In this document: positions 34,869-46,985 of the stretch, piece by piece
Layout: the number at the start of each line of letters is the position of its first letter
How positions within the stretch are numbered: position 1 is the first letter of the stretch
Assembly: GCA_002682825.1 (NCBI GenBank)
Contig: NOKP01000026.1
Location: 1-64,000, forward strand
Direction of reading: 5' to 3'
From: Neonectria sp. B-13
Taxonomy: Eukaryota; Ascomycota; Sordariomycetes; Hypocreales; Nectriaceae
DNA: 64,000 nt
Made by a program: the position numbers and the translations under genes
Notes under the pieces: model-generated
Told to the model about the DNA's origin: nothing
The model's database searches: none
The model's input: the letters and a program-made list of their open reading frames with translations, nothing else

Positions 34869-35511
34869 ATGTCCTTGATTCGATCAGCAAGCGGCCCAGC
34901 AGGCGGTCTTTCCATCAACACCGGTGCAGCTAACGCCTTGTAAGCTCCCACTCTCTCACCTTCACAGCGCAACTCCCCGTCAACAAACAGTCGCCAAGCT
35001 CCACTTGATAGGTAGCTTCGACGGCGACCGCAACGCGGACTCTATAGCCATTGCTGACTCTCGCCATCTCTACAGCGGTGCTACTCCCAACCCGACCACT
35101 TCTTCGGGCGGACTGTTCGGCTCGGGCTCGACAACGACATCGACAACCGCACCCGCGACAGGCAACAACACGATGGCGGCCACTGGAGGACTGTTTGGTG
35201 GTGGCGCGGCGAAGACGGGCGGTGGGCTCTTCGGTCAGTCAACGACCGGAGCGGCGACTACAGGGGCGACAGGCGGTGGTTTGTTCGGCAACACTGCCGC
35301 TGCCAATCCTCAACAGAACCAGGCGGCGGGAGGCGGTCTATTTGGCAATGCCGCTGCCAATACTGCCAATACCCAGCAACAACCTGCGAGTGGCAGTCTG
35401 TTCGGAAACAAGCCCGCAACCGGAGGAGGCCTGTTTGGAAATGCGGCTCCTGCCCAGCAGTCGGCTCCGACTGCTGGTGGTCTGTTTGGCCAGTCTACGC
35501 AGAACCAGCAG

Positions 35512-35549
<38 letters not shown>

Positions 35550-36509
35550 GCAACAGCAGCAGCAGACGGGACCCAGAACAGACTGCGCTATCTGGGGCCA
35601 ACCACCACAACTTAATCAATCACAGGCGAAGCCGTCTATCGGATTATTGTAAGTGATCTAACTGAACTCTTTCAACGATCTGGCTGGATATCAGATTGCT
35701 AACAATCCAGTAGTGGCCAGCAGCCTCAGCAAAACCCGACACTGGGCCAGTCGACGAACCAGGTCTCGGCCGTCCAGATCAACTACGAGAACATTCGTCC
35801 GCGCACCCGCTTCGACGACCTCGCCAAGCCCGTGCAGGACGAGATCGCGTTGCTCGATAAGGGCATCATGCGGGTCATTAAGATGAAGGACGAGATCGGC
35901 GAGTTCATGCCGCAGCACGAACGCGATATTGACCAGCTTGCCCGCGACGTCAAGTTCGTCGAGTCCAAGTTCCGTACCGTCCAGGTCGCCCTCAACAACG
36001 ACATCCAGACCGTCAAGGCCTTGCAGGACCTCACCAAGAAGAACGCCGCCGATGCCCGTCTGTGCTTCCGTGGTGCCGACAACCTCAAGCTTCCCACCCA
36101 CTACCACCAGACAGGCCTGTTTGCCAGCACTTCGCCCGCCGCGAATTCCACCAGCGGCGACGCGGCGTCGACGCATGCTGATGCGCAAGATCTCATCACC
36201 TACTTCAACCGCATCTGCGACGACACGGAAAAGTACAAGAAGCGCCTAGACGAGTATCGGGGCGAGATCGAGCGCGACATGCCGGGCGTCGAGAACGGCC
36301 TGTACGAGCAGATTCGCGCGGTGCGCGACCGCAGTGCCGGCAACGCGATCGTCCAGGACCAGCTTGGCGAGGTCTTGCTGGCACTGCGCGAGACGGGCAA
36401 TGCCATTGTCGGTCAGGCAGGGCAAATTGCCGACACGCGCGAGCGGCTGTCACGGCTACAGGCAGGCATCCTCGACAGCGGGGTCTACGCCACGGGCATG
36501 GCGGCTTGA
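34869..36509 (+). CDS. NUP49: GLFG nucleoporin Nup49 (p58/p45-type)
   Basis: Central-channel nucleoporin of the Nsp1-Nup57-Nup49 complex. Exons 34869-34939, 35076-35648 and 35714 (or 35711)-36509 give 479 or 480 aa. The N-terminal half has seven GLFG and one SLFG repeats, then 20 glutamines encoded by CAG/CAA (35506-35565). The C-terminal half is coiled coil (FDDLAKPVQDEIALLDKGI, QHERDIDQLARDVKFVESK and LITYFNRICDDTEKYKKRL), as in Nup49/Nup58. Both introns interrupt the Phe codon of an FG dipeptide at phase 2 (AFG, then GLFG). The second intron ends in CAGTAG, a tandem acceptor that allows GLFG or GLFSG. The start lies 330 bases from FIP1. Assignment rests on GLFG plus the p58/p45-type coiled coil. 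Confidence 0.93.
35506..35565 (+). repeat. CAG/CAA polyglutamine tract in NUP49
   Basis: Twenty consecutive Gln codons, a mixture of CAG and CAA. The mixed codons make it less prone to slippage than a pure CAG run. Confidence 0.95.
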
Positions 36510-37129
36510 GCGTGCTGACTGGCAAACGGGAAGGTGTTATTGAATAGGAGCTTCTGGTGGACATGAACTCTGTGGCGTTGCGAGCGCCCTTGTCATTATA
36601 TAGTGCGAGAGCAAAGCTTAAAGGTCAGGGGTACGAACAGGGCATAAAGAGCCAGGGAGCGAGAATATAAGCAGGAGAAGATCAATTGAGGAGGACAAAC
36701 CCCTTACGACATGTACGAATACAACAAACAACTTTAGACCGTGGCTACATGTGAGCTACCGGGATAGGGAGAAGGGAGAAGTCAGAGAGATTAATGGGGA
36801 TGAAGGGTTGACCATTGGCTTGGACTGGAACCCTACGTTAGAAAGATACCCTCAATATCTCAAAACATAAGGAGGTTGGAAAGCCCGGGACAACAAGAAG
36901 CAAGGGGTGTTTGATTCGATTCGGTTTCATTAATCCGCGTCGCGCCCCGAGTTGTAGGCGTGGGTATCAAGCTGCGTACAGTACTGCACCCTCATATATG
37001 TACAAGTTTTGTGGTTAAACGCCGTGAGGGCAAGCGTCTAGCCGTCTCGTGTGTGTCCTCCTCATTCCGAGTCCATGTTTTCCATTCCTCCAGTCCAATT
37101 GATGTCCTGCCAGCTTCAAAAGCCTACAC
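36510..37129. other. convergent 3' intergenic region NUP49 / RPC31
   Basis: 620 bases between converging stop codons, purine-rich in its first half. No gene, RNA or repeat recognised. Confidence 0.5.
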
Positions 37130-37980
37130 TTAGAAGGTTCCCTCGCCGTCGCCGTCATCTCCGCCGTCTTCGCCGAACTCATCGCCGTTGTCAAAGTAGT
37201 TCTCGGCGTCGTAGTCGCCCGCATCTTCGTCGTCGTACGCCTCGTCCTGCTCATCCTCTTCCATGCCCTCCTCATCCTCCAACTCCGCGCCCTCCTCGCC
37301 CTCCTCGTCTTTCATGGCTTCCAGCCGCTCGAGCAAGTTCCGGCCCAGGTTCGCGTCGTCGCCCTCGATTCCAAACGCCTCCTCGGCGCTGGGCAGCGCA
37401 TTGATGCTGCTCAGCTCCAGCCGGCGGCGCTTGTACGTGCCGGGCGTCGTGGAGGCGGCGGCGGCGGCATCGACGGTGTCGAGCAGCTCGGTGGGGAAGA
37501 GCTCGCGGCACACGGGGCGGTGGGACCAGTCGGGCAGGGCGCGCTCCTCGCGGACGAACTTGGAGGAGTAGGTGGGTACAGCGGTGAAGGGGTCGAGCGA
37601 GGCCTTTGTCTTGACGTCGTAGCGGGCGTTCATTTGGGCCTGGCCGTAGAGCTTGCGCGGCGCAGTGGGATCGTGCAGCGACGTGCGCTTGGAGGTGTAC
37701 AGCGGCGAGCCGTGGACCTGGTGGCGCAAGAGGAGAAGATGTTGGATGCCGCGGGTTTCGACGGGGGAGAGGAGTTTTGGCGGGTTGACGACATAGGGCT
37801 AGAGTCGCAGTCAGTATACAGTCTTGTAGATACTTGCAGAAGGGCCAAGGATCTTACGGGAAACAGCTCCGAGGGCCGGGCATCAGGCTCTTCGCCCGTG
37901 TCCCACGACACATTGGGACGGCCTCCTCTTCCGCCGCCTCTGCCACCGCGACCGCCTCCTCGACCGCCTCGCGCAGACAT
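37130..37980 (-). CDS. RPC31: RNA polymerase III subunit Rpc31 (RPC7-like)
   Basis: Subunit of the Rpc82-Rpc34-Rpc31 initiation subcomplex of RNA polymerase III. Minus-strand exons 37980-37858 and 37798-37130 give 263 aa; the 59-nt intron has GTAAGA and a CTAG acceptor. The N-terminus is an RGG box (MSARGGRGGGRGGRGGGR). The conserved core is LFPPYVVNPPKLLSPVETRG, then a segment with LPDWSHRPVCRELFPTELLD. The C-terminal 80 residues are extremely acidic (GEEGAELEDEEGMEEDEQDE), as in yeast Rpc31, and end in GDGEGTF. It diverges from the HSM3-like gene with 324 bases between ATGs. The core alone would be modest evidence; the Gly/Arg start with acidic tail makes it good. Confidence 0.88.
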
Positions 37981-38304
37981 TGGAGAGCAGCAGACTCAAG
38001 CAACGGGGCAGAAACAGGTCTCGCGCGCGCTGACGTGGTTGAGTGGCTTTGTTTGAAAGCGCGAACAGTCACTTTTGGTGGTGGCCGGATGGTGATTTTT
38101 TTGCGGGGTGGAATGCAGAGGGTCCCTGGCGGAGCGGAATGACTCCGCTGTGATGACGCCTGCCCCGCAGTCTGCCTGAGGTGGGAGGTGTGATAGCTCC
38201 CTGCGAATGCTGCTTAGAAACTACACCTCTAAGACGCCAGCAACTGACATCGTCACCAAGGTTTTATTACTCTTCACGCAGCTTTTCTCAGCGAGAGTGC
38301 AATC
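37981..38304. promoter_or_regulatory. shared bidirectional promoter, RPC31 / HSM3-like
   Basis: 324 bases between divergent start codons, almost the same size as the FIP1/NUP49 promoter 3.4 kb away. No clear TATA box in either direction. Confidence 0.5.
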
Positions 38305-39467
38305 ATGTCCCAGAGGGTCGTACCCGATTACAACATGGACGCGGCTAGCAACAGCAACGTGCCCATCTCGGGCCTCCCAGAGCTTCAGTCCCACCTCGAG
38401 CAGCTTGTCGACGATCCATCCGTCGCCTTCGACGCCAAGCTGTTTGACGATGTCGAGCTGCAACTCAATGGTCAGGCTCTTTTGTAGCCTCTTCTTCTGT
38501 TTCCTCTGCTAACCCAGTACATCCAGAAACCAACATCCCTCCGATCCTCCCGACGCTCCTCTCACCCTTAACGACCATCCTCCACCAAACAAAGCAGGAT
38601 CCCACACCACTGCTCTCCCTCGCCACGAAGCTCCTCTCTCCGCTGACCTTCACTCGCTGCCTCACCATCGCCGACCCCAACGCTCTCATCCTTGCCCTCA
38701 CCTCGCCGGTCCCCGGCGCCAACCTCCTCGCCCTCGTCATCCTGCACAAGGCCGCTCGTACCCCCGCCGACGCCGCTCTCCTGAGCACCATGCCCGAAGT
38801 CGTTGAGGAGCTGGTGCGCCGTTGGCTTGATAGCTCGGATGTTGGCGTTGGTGAGCGTGCCGGAAAGGTGCTGGGCGATCTGCTCGAGACGGACTGCGAC
38901 GTCGTTACTAACGGCCAGGGCGTGAACGGACACTCCAATGGCAGCAGCACTGACATGGTCAAGCGCCAGGTTCCCGGCCACGCCCGCCTCTGGCGTCTCA
39001 TCCTCCTCGAGCGGTCGGTCGTCTCCATCATCACCTCCCTCTGCACCTCCGAAACACCCGATCGCCAAACCACCCTCGCTCAGGGCCGTCTCTTGCGCCT
39101 CGTCCCGCGCCTCGTCACCCTCAACCCCCGCGCCGTCTCCCAAACGCCCTTCCCAGACCTCTTCCCCGTACCAGCACCCCTTGCCGAGCAAGCTGGCCAC
39201 GGTCTGTTGCAGTGGGCCGCACTGAGTATGGTGGACACCTCGGATATACTCATGCACCTAAGCCTTATTGACTTCTACGAGACCCTCGTCAGCGTGGCGC
39301 GCGTGGCTGGACAGTCGGCGGACAAGGACAAGGTTGTGCGAGACTTGGTGAGGACAGCGGCCCAGCAGGACGAGCAGCTCAAGGATGCTCTCCGAGGTCT
39401 GCCAAATCGGACGGTGGAAGAAGAGGCAGAGCCACTAGCAAGATACATCAGCCAGATTCTCGACTGA
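38305..39467 (+). CDS. HSM3: HSM3-like protein (26S proteasome assembly chaperone family)
   Basis: Exons 38305-38470 and 38527-39467 give 368 aa. The 56-nt intron has a GTCAGG donor (non-optimal), a GCTAAC branch and a TCCAG acceptor; the frame is restored only by the second of two nearby AGs. The protein is helical, with ARM/HEAT-like repeats: GLPELQSHLEQLVDDPS, LATKLLSPLTFTRCLTIA, VPGHARLWRLILLERSVV and LAQGRLLRLVPRLVTLNP. This layout recalls fungal proteins annotated as Hsm3 (PSMD5/S5b type), which help build the proteasome base and were first tied to mismatch repair. The match is from recalled family features, not a search, so the name is probable rather than certain. It diverges from RPC31. 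Confidence 0.72.
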
Positions 39468-39827
39468 TAACCCTGGCTTGCATCCATAAACGTGTATGAT
39501 GAATACCCAGTGAAAATAGAGGAAACGGAGGAATTACTTAACTATAGCAGTTTTATAGCTACAGAAGCACAAAAAAGCCAATGACGCAAATAGAGCCCAT
39601 ATGTGATGCAACTTGAGAAACCCAATAAACCAATATATTGTCACAACCGTTTAAACAACATGCTACACACTCCTGGGCCGGCCCACCGCCGTACAAGAGC
39701 CCGGAGCAATCTAGAGAAGTCCCATAAACCCAACATTCTACCCAGTCCAACGCCCCGTTCGTCGCCGGCAGTCAGCAGTCAGCAGTCCGCCGCCGATATC
39801 TGGATCCATCTTGCTGGCCTCCTCCTC
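39468..39827. other. convergent 3' intergenic region
   Basis: 360 bases between converging stops of the HSM3-like gene and SEC7. AT-rich at 39520-39660, then GC-rich. Nothing recognised. Confidence 0.5.
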
Positions 39828-42800
39828 TTACAACATTCTCCGCGCGTCTGCCTCGCGGTCACCCATGTTCTCCTCTGGAATCCGGCTCGCTATGGCCGAG
39901 GGTCGTCGGTCGACCGCCCGGCCCATGCCCTCGATACCAAGCCCGACCTCGCCAACTCGTCGAAGCACCACAAAGAGCGCGCTTCGCAGGTCCGGCGTCA
40001 GGTCCTTGTGAAGGAGATCGACTGCCAACGGGTAGAAATCCGGAATGTGCGACTTGAAGGCGTCGGCAGGGAACGTTGCAAAGCCCTCCAGCACATCGAC
40101 CACAACTGGTCGCCAGGCTACAATATTTCGGTGCTGACTCTCCTCCTCCAGCGACGAGTAGCCCGCGATGATATCCTTGCACAGAGGCACCAACGCTGCC
40201 TCCACATCGGGACGGCTCTGCTGCCTCTCCGGCGCGTTATCCGCGAACATGCGGAAGAGGATGGAGATATATGTCGCCGCCGAGCCACTCTCCTGCTTTA
40301 GCAAGTTAGGAGGCTGCTTCATGAAGCCCTCTCGCCACAGCCTCATGCGCAGCTCTTTATCCTCGTTGAATCGGCGAGCAAACTGGAACGACCGCTTCAG
40401 AAGAGCCATCAGACGCAAAAGCTCCGTTGAGGGGATGTGCGCGTAGACAGTGTCGTTACCAAACAGCTCGTTCACCGTCTCAATCATCAGGAGCTGCAGA
40501 ACGCAACGAGAGATGATTCGATTGAAGAACCGACGGCGAGCTGCTGTCACCACAACAGGCTGTTGCTGGAGGTTAGACGATGGCCTAAATTCCTCTAGTG
40601 GTGGGGGAGCATTTGGCATTTGCAAGTCTTCATCAGCTGGACGAGGAGACAAGGGTGGAATGATTGAGTCGTCGTCGGAAGTAAGGTGAGTCTCCTCAAC
40701 CCCGTTGATCTTCAGAGACTTCTCATCCACGGGCGTCTCTCCTTCGCCTCGGGGGCTAGTCGTACCCGAGAAATCAAGACCGTTCGGCGGTGGCTCCAGG
40801 GAGGCAGTTGAATTGATCGTGGTCGCAGTGAACAGCTGGTAAGCCGTGGTTCTCTCGAAGAGCTCACAGAAAACGCCAACGAGCTTGGTCCAGTGTTGTA
40901 ACTTGAACTTGGTGACGTTCTTCAAGATCAACTGTTGCAGGCAGTTGCTTCCGATCCTCGAGATCGTGTCGTTTTCTTGGCAGATACAAAGGGCCAACAG
41001 CTCCAGGAATCTGTCCAGCATGTACTCGAGCGCATCAAAGTAGTGGGTGAAAAGTGTAATCATGTTGCGCAGTGCCTGAATCATGGTCGTCGACAGCCAC
41101 ACAGACAGCTCCTCGTGGTTCAGGACGTTGGACATCTCTGGCCGAGACCTCAACACCATGAAAATGGGGTAAAGCTGCTGGCGCCACAAGATATCCCAGA
41201 ACTCCGGTGGGAAATCACCACCATACTTGAGAAGCGCCTCAAAGAAGTACTCTAACGCGTTGGAACGTACCTCCAGATCTTCACCAGTCATGAGCACGTC
41301 GTGGAAAGCAAAGAGCACCGGGAACCAGTAACCCTCTTCAACGGAGGTGTTCATGTTCGATAGCGTCAGTGCGTCGGATGGCGTAACTTTTTCTTCTCCA
41401 GTGCGGTTGTCACCATACTTGAGCGACAACGGGCATTCGGGCGTCTTGAGCATCTTAGGGATCAGGGACTTCAAGAGCTCAAGAGCTGCCAGACTCTTCT
41501 TCTGGAACTTGAGGTTCTTGGAAAACTCCGTGAGACAGACAATAAGATCCGTAAACGCGCCTTGAGAGATAACGACGCCAAACTTGGTCTTGTACACTTG
41601 GTTGACGTTCTCATAAGCCAAGTTGACGATACTCTCGTATGGCTCTCGTGCTGCCACGGTGAAGACACCAAACATTGTCCTCCAACCAGAGCGAATGTTG
41701 TCTCCGCGGGCTTGGATCATCTGGATGAGGCATCGCAGAACCAGGTCCTTGACGGTAACATTGTTCGAATTGGCAAGGACGTGCTCAAATGGTTTCAGGA
41801 AGTTCTTTTGAAACTTGAAACCAGCCAATTCCTCGATCTCCATGAACCGCATTGACAGCTGGCGCAGTGAATCAAGGGCGAAGAAGACAATGTTCATGTT
41901 GTTGTGACACCCAACCCGGTTAAAGTGCGCTCCAAAGACATCCCAAATATTGCTCCACTCAAACCTGACACGGTCCATGTTGTAATAGCTGATCTCGACA
42001 ATCTTTTGCAAGCTATATGTTCGAGGCGAGTCATTGGAGCCGGAGACTTTGATCTCATCCCAGCTGACCTCCGTCAGTGCCTTGGCAAAGTAAACCATGG
42101 CCTCGCCACTGAGGTTCGCGGTGTTGGTAAAGATGCGGTCAACACTGCGAATCACCTCATCGGATCGACTCTCGAGGGCGATCTCGGTTGAGAATCCTCG
42201 GTGAGAGTTTGGTCTTTGTCGGGGTCTCCGAGACTGGGTCGATGATCGAGAGTCCGAAGTTTCTGATTTCTGGGGAGGCATGAACCGGGCTTTAGACACA
42301 TCGGGGATGGCGCTCTCATCCACCCCGCCAGAGATGAGCTGTAGTCGATCCAGCTGACTGATGCACATGAGAATATCCTTCCACGATCCACGAAGAATGT
42401 TGCCCTCCGTTTGCCCGAGTTCAAGAATGACCTTCAAGGCCTCGATGTTCTTGGCCAGAATTTCCTGGGGGTTGTTCAGGTTGGTAGTGTTTTTCAAGGC
42501 GGACATGAATGCCTCTCTGGCAGTTGAAAGGTCGAACAGGCAGGCAATCCTCGTCGCAAGCTTCATACCCTCAAGACACAGCTTGTTAACCTCCAAGTTC
42601 TGGGACTTCTGGATCTGGCTCGAGAGCGTAGAAAAGAGCGACATCCAAGTCACGTCAAACATGGGCCCGACATGCTTGAAGGAGGTTGCCGGAATGTATT
42701 TAGGCCCAGACTTGGTGTTATTGCGACGTTGGTTCTTGAAGAGGTTCTTGAATAGCTGCTCTGATCGCAAGGCGATCTCTTCGGATTGCTGCACGTACGC

Positions 42801-45420
42801 CTCTCTCTGTAGGTCACGGCCGACGTTGGAAAGGGCTTGGCCGAGGCCTGCGGCGATGCCAGTTGGTTGAGTTGTAACCCCGTTCGCTGCGGCAGCGTCA
42901 CGCTCACTTTTGAGGACAATTTCGTTGGCATCAATTTCATCGTAGATTGTGAGCAGATAGTCGTCAGGCAAATCGGCGTTGTCGTTGATGCCCCGGTTGT
43001 TCTTGATAAACTCTTCCTTACTCATTCGCTTGGCAACCTTGACGCTGTGCAGATCGGTGTTGAGAAGAATGACAGAGTATGCCAAGACGTATGCAGTATC
43101 AGCGTTGGCGAAAGCATTTGGATTGCCCATGACATATCGTTCGGCAAACTTTAGCATGAATCGATCAATCTTCTGAGCCTCGCCAGGGAGTCGGAAGGAC
43201 TGTAGAAACTGGCGAAGAGCATCGACGAAACGCTTCTTGGTAAATTCCATGCAGTCCACAAAGGCATGCATGGTGTCAATGTGTTGCTGGTCACCCTCGC
43301 CAAGATACTCGCCAATTTGGGCCTTGTCAAGCTTATCCTCCTTCAAAAGGAACATTGCAATATCTCTGGGACTATCACTCGGGATGAAGCCATCGCGCAA
43401 GAGCAGCTTCATGCCCTTTTTGGGCTTGAAGTTGAACTGGGCAATCGCATTTGTGAGTGCTGTCTTCCTAGCCTTGTCCTTTTCCAACTGGTCTGGGTCG
43501 TCATCCAGTGGCGTAGTAGGTTGTAGGGGCGTCTCAATGCGGGAAGCACTATCACTCATGATGGTTGGGTCAATCGACGGTCGGTTGACATCCAGAGACG
43601 CATTGTGGTCGATGTTGTCTGTTCGCGCACTATCACTGTCGCTTCTGACCGGGGCTGACCAGTTCACCAAAGACCTCAAAGTTTCAACCAGGGCCTCAAG
43701 TGAAAGCCGCTTGATCGCGTACTCCTTGGGATAATCCGGCTCAGGCTCTTGGTGAGGTGCAATATGGGCAACAGTGAGGGGGGGTGGCAGCGTCGACTTG
43801 AGCTGCCACTCACTGGCAGGGGATGATTTCAGTCGCATCTCCTCGTAGACTTGTTCGTGGATGGTGGTAATTACGACAGGCGTAGTGGAAAACTTCGACA
43901 GATCCTCGATGATAGTCTGATAGATGTTGTCAACTGTTTGTTCGCAGTCATAATTGAGGTAGATCTCGACAAGAGCTCTAGGATCAGCGCAAAGTCTGTT
44001 GAGGATGGTGACGAATTGAAGCTTTTGGGACAGCGGTGCCGTCCTCCGGGCAAGGAGGGCAAGGTAGACTTCATTCAGAAAGACCTCAATTTCTTTCTAT
44101 AGGGAGTTAGCATCTTTCAACATTCAAAGATCTATAATCGCAAAACCGTACCTTGAAGGACGCTCGCATGAACTTGAGCATCAACCAAAAAATCTCCGAG
44201 GAGACATTAAATATTCTGTCGACCGAGCTAGCGCCATTGCGAGTGATGCTGAGACAGAGGTAGAACTTGACGGCCTGAAGGAAACTCGTGGGCTCATTGC
44301 TTTTTGAATTCTTAATAGTACAGAGAGGAGAAGTGAAGACGCCAATATTGTTGTTGAGGAGGGTGTGAATGAGGTGGAGGGAGATGAGTTTGGAGCGCAT
44401 GGGCTGGCCGCGAACATCGTAGAGCTGATCCGGGGGAAGGACCTTGGTCGACAAGTTGCAGAAGGAACGGAAAACCAGGTAGGCATCCCGGATGTAGACC
44501 TCGTCCTCGTCGTCCAGCGCATCGTGGTCTTCTGAAAGAGAGGATTCATGCCCTGATTGGTCGGTGGTAGAGGTAGCGTCGGTGTCCTTCTTTGCGGGCT
44601 TCAGCTGAGTGACCATGGTAGGTCCGTCTCCAAGGTTCGAGTCGTCGAAGCTCTTCCGGTGCTCGAGGTCTTTGAGGGTGAGTTTGACGCCACTCTCTGA
44701 CGGCTCTGTCGTGGCAGAGTCGGATTGGGGCGCCGGCGACTCGTCGCGATCATGTAGGCCGCCGTTGGCTGAGTCAACCTGCTCAAAGGTGGCATTGCTG
44801 GAGCCGTTCTTAAGGTGATCGAGGTTGATGCGAGCCTCTTTCATGTGTAACCTCGTCTTGACACGTTCGAAGACGGTACCGACCATCTGGGTCAAGGTAC
44901 CCTGGGCAACCTGTTGGTTTGCGGTGCTCCGTGACAGCAGGAATACGTTGTAGACCTGGCGCACGGCCTTGAGAAGGCCAGCGCCATGAACGACAATCTT
45001 GTCATTGAGAACGGCAGCGAGTAGTGACTTTACAATCTGCAGCTGGATCTCGACGGCGGTAGTCTCGCCCTGGAAGCAGTTGCAGATGGTATCGATGGCC
45101 CGTTCGATCAGGGGCGGGGCGGGCTCGGGGGGCTCGGCGCCATCTTCGGGGGCCTCGGGGAGGCTGCTAGGGACGGAGAAGTAGGAGTAAGAGATGAGCT
45201 TTCCGATGCAGTCGAGAGCGGTGTTGGTCAGCTGGACGTTGTTGGACCTCGAGGCCAGCTGCAGGGGCGCGAAGACGATTTCGGGGTTGGGGAGCTGGTC
45301 CTGCTCCTTAATGGCTTCAAGGGCCTTTGTAGCCGACTCGGCAAGCTGCTTGTTGCGCTGGGCATCCTTGGACGAGGCAATGGCCTCGAGCGAGGACACG
45401 ACAAACTTGAGGGAGCTCAT
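39828..45420 (-). CDS. SEC7: SEC7-family ARF guanine nucleotide exchange factor (BIG/Sec7p type)
   Basis: Large Golgi/trans-Golgi ARF activator. Minus-strand exons 45420-44152 and 44096-39828 give 1845 aa; the 55-nt intron (GTACGG, GCTAAC, CTATAG) joins RASFK to KEIEVFLNEVYLALL. Order: DCB domain (from MSSLKFVVSSLEAIASS), HUS domain (LNEVYLALLARRTAPLSQK; IYLNYDCEQ), catalytic Sec7 domain about 625-815, then HDS1-4 helical repeats (for example SWDEIKVSGSNDSPRTYSLQ, IVEISYYNMDRVRFEWSNIW). The Sec7 glutamic finger is Glu729 in FRLPGEAQKIDRFM. Length and order fit Sec7p/BIG rather than the shorter GBF/Gea class. A Ser/Thr/Asp-rich linker of about 130 residues lies between DCB and HUS. It diverges from the PDH E2 gene. 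The C-terminus (RRPSAIASRIPEENMGDREA) is basic and low-complexity. Confidence 0.95.
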
Positions 45421-46985
45421 GGGGGAGCGCAGCGAGGATCAGCGGCCATTCGGCAAGGGAGGTTGTGTTGTTCGAAGGTCAAGGTCGAGGCGCGGCTGAG
45501 GTTTCCACGTAATTAATAAAGGGGACGGACGGCGATGGTGGCGGATGGAGCTCAGCTCACGGGCGGAGTAACGCGCTGTCCGTTTCTCCGTGTGAAAGCT
45601 GAAGAGGAGTCGTTTGGGGAAAGTTTGGCTTCTCTGTTTCCGGGACGGGCTGAAATTATAGGAAATGAGAAGAGGGATCGATTGCTGGTGCCTTGTCCGG
45701 AAGTTGCTCTTGGTCAGCTCTCGAGATGGCAGAAGTGGACAGCGTTCCCAAAAACGAGCTCGAGACTTGGCTGGTGCGGACCCGGCAATCCACGCCTTAA
45801 CTTTTCTGGCTGACTTTGGTTGGACTAACGTTAGTCTAGTTCTAGAGGGCCGCGTTCGCATCTGTCACGGGCCAGGAACACGAAAGGGATGGTGACCGTT
45901 TCAGACGGTGTCGAGACGTCGGGACGTGGAAAAGAAGATTACGGTCCGGGGATGGCTAAGCTCCGGAAGCTGCCAGGGGCCCGCCGCCCGAGACAAAGTG
46001 GCTTACATAAGGCGGCATCGGAGACAGGAAGATGTAATTATCCACAGACGGCCCGATCAAGCGTGTGCCCCCAAAAGGCCATGCTATCAAAAGCTGGCGG
46101 GGTGGCCAGAGTCCAGCCAAGAATTGAGGTACTTTATGAACGCAATACAACAGGCTGCAAAGCACAAACGCCGGGCAAATACGATACCTGGAGACAAAGT
46201 GCTCAGGAGGATAATACCGCTGCTTGGGGAAGGTCAAACAGCCATGAATTAAATACTACTGCAGGGATACATTGCAATCACTCACAACACATCCCCTCAA
46301 CAGTCCGTCAACATGCAACGTCAACGAGCAGACACATGCTTCATTCGCATTGCCCCGGGCTTCGGCTCATGTCGCGCAAATGATGTCCCGAGCGACTTTT
46401 TTTGGTCCCTACCTTGCTCACGTACGTAGTGCGGACTCGGGCCTCCTACAGCGGGGCTGGTCCCATCGCCGCGGGCTTTCTCTCAGCGGGATGAACCCCC
46501 CCAAAAGCCCTCTATAGACCGCCCCAATGCCCCCGAAGTCCCCTAAAGGCGCTGTAAGAAGGGCCCGCACTCACTGATAGTGGCTTGCTCTGGCAGGGGT
46601 TTGCGCCGTGCTCGCCCCACGCTACCGCCCAAAACGTCTTAGCACCCCCAAAGCTTCCCAGAAGCCCAGAAGGCGCCGGAGCTCAACGCAACGCGAAAAA
46701 CTCCACGTCCATCCCCAAGAATTTCCCATCCCCGAACCTCTTCCGTCTCTCTCCTTTGCAAGAGCCTCTTCCCCATTCTCTCTTCATCTTTCCCCCTTCC
46801 CTCCGACGATCCCGGCGGAATTCGTCCCCTCCTCAATCGACGTCAATTGCCCCGTTCTGCGTAAGTCCATGGTCTTTTTCCGCCTCTGTGGCCTCACAGA
46901 CTCACCCCATTGTTATCCCTCACCGCTGACGACTCCCTGGTTCGTGTTATAGAGAGCCATTTATCCCTCCCCCCCGACGCCCAAG
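45421..46985. promoter_or_regulatory. divergent promoter region, SEC7 / PDH E2
   Basis: 1.57 kb between divergent ATGs. The left part should hold the SEC7 promoter. The right part has a C/T-rich leader and a 5' UTR intron before the PDH E2 start, listed separately. Frames of 90-160 codons in the middle overlap one another and lack motifs. Confidence 0.5.
46861..46952 (+). other. 5' UTR intron of the PDH E2 gene
   Basis: 92 bases from GTAAGT to TTATAG, 33 bases before the ATG at 46986. It contains an ATG, so removing it matters for start selection. Ends and a CTGAC branch (CCGCTGACGACTC) fit a spliceosomal intron. Confidence 0.7.

Noticed and set aside
35051..35656. 201-codon alternative frame over NUP49
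   Set aside because: Arg/Ser-rich shadow of the GLFG and Gln repeats; the GLFG frame is the real one.
36900..36940. tRNA-like TTCGATTC
   Set aside because: No A box or foldable arms around it; no tRNA found elsewhere by eye.
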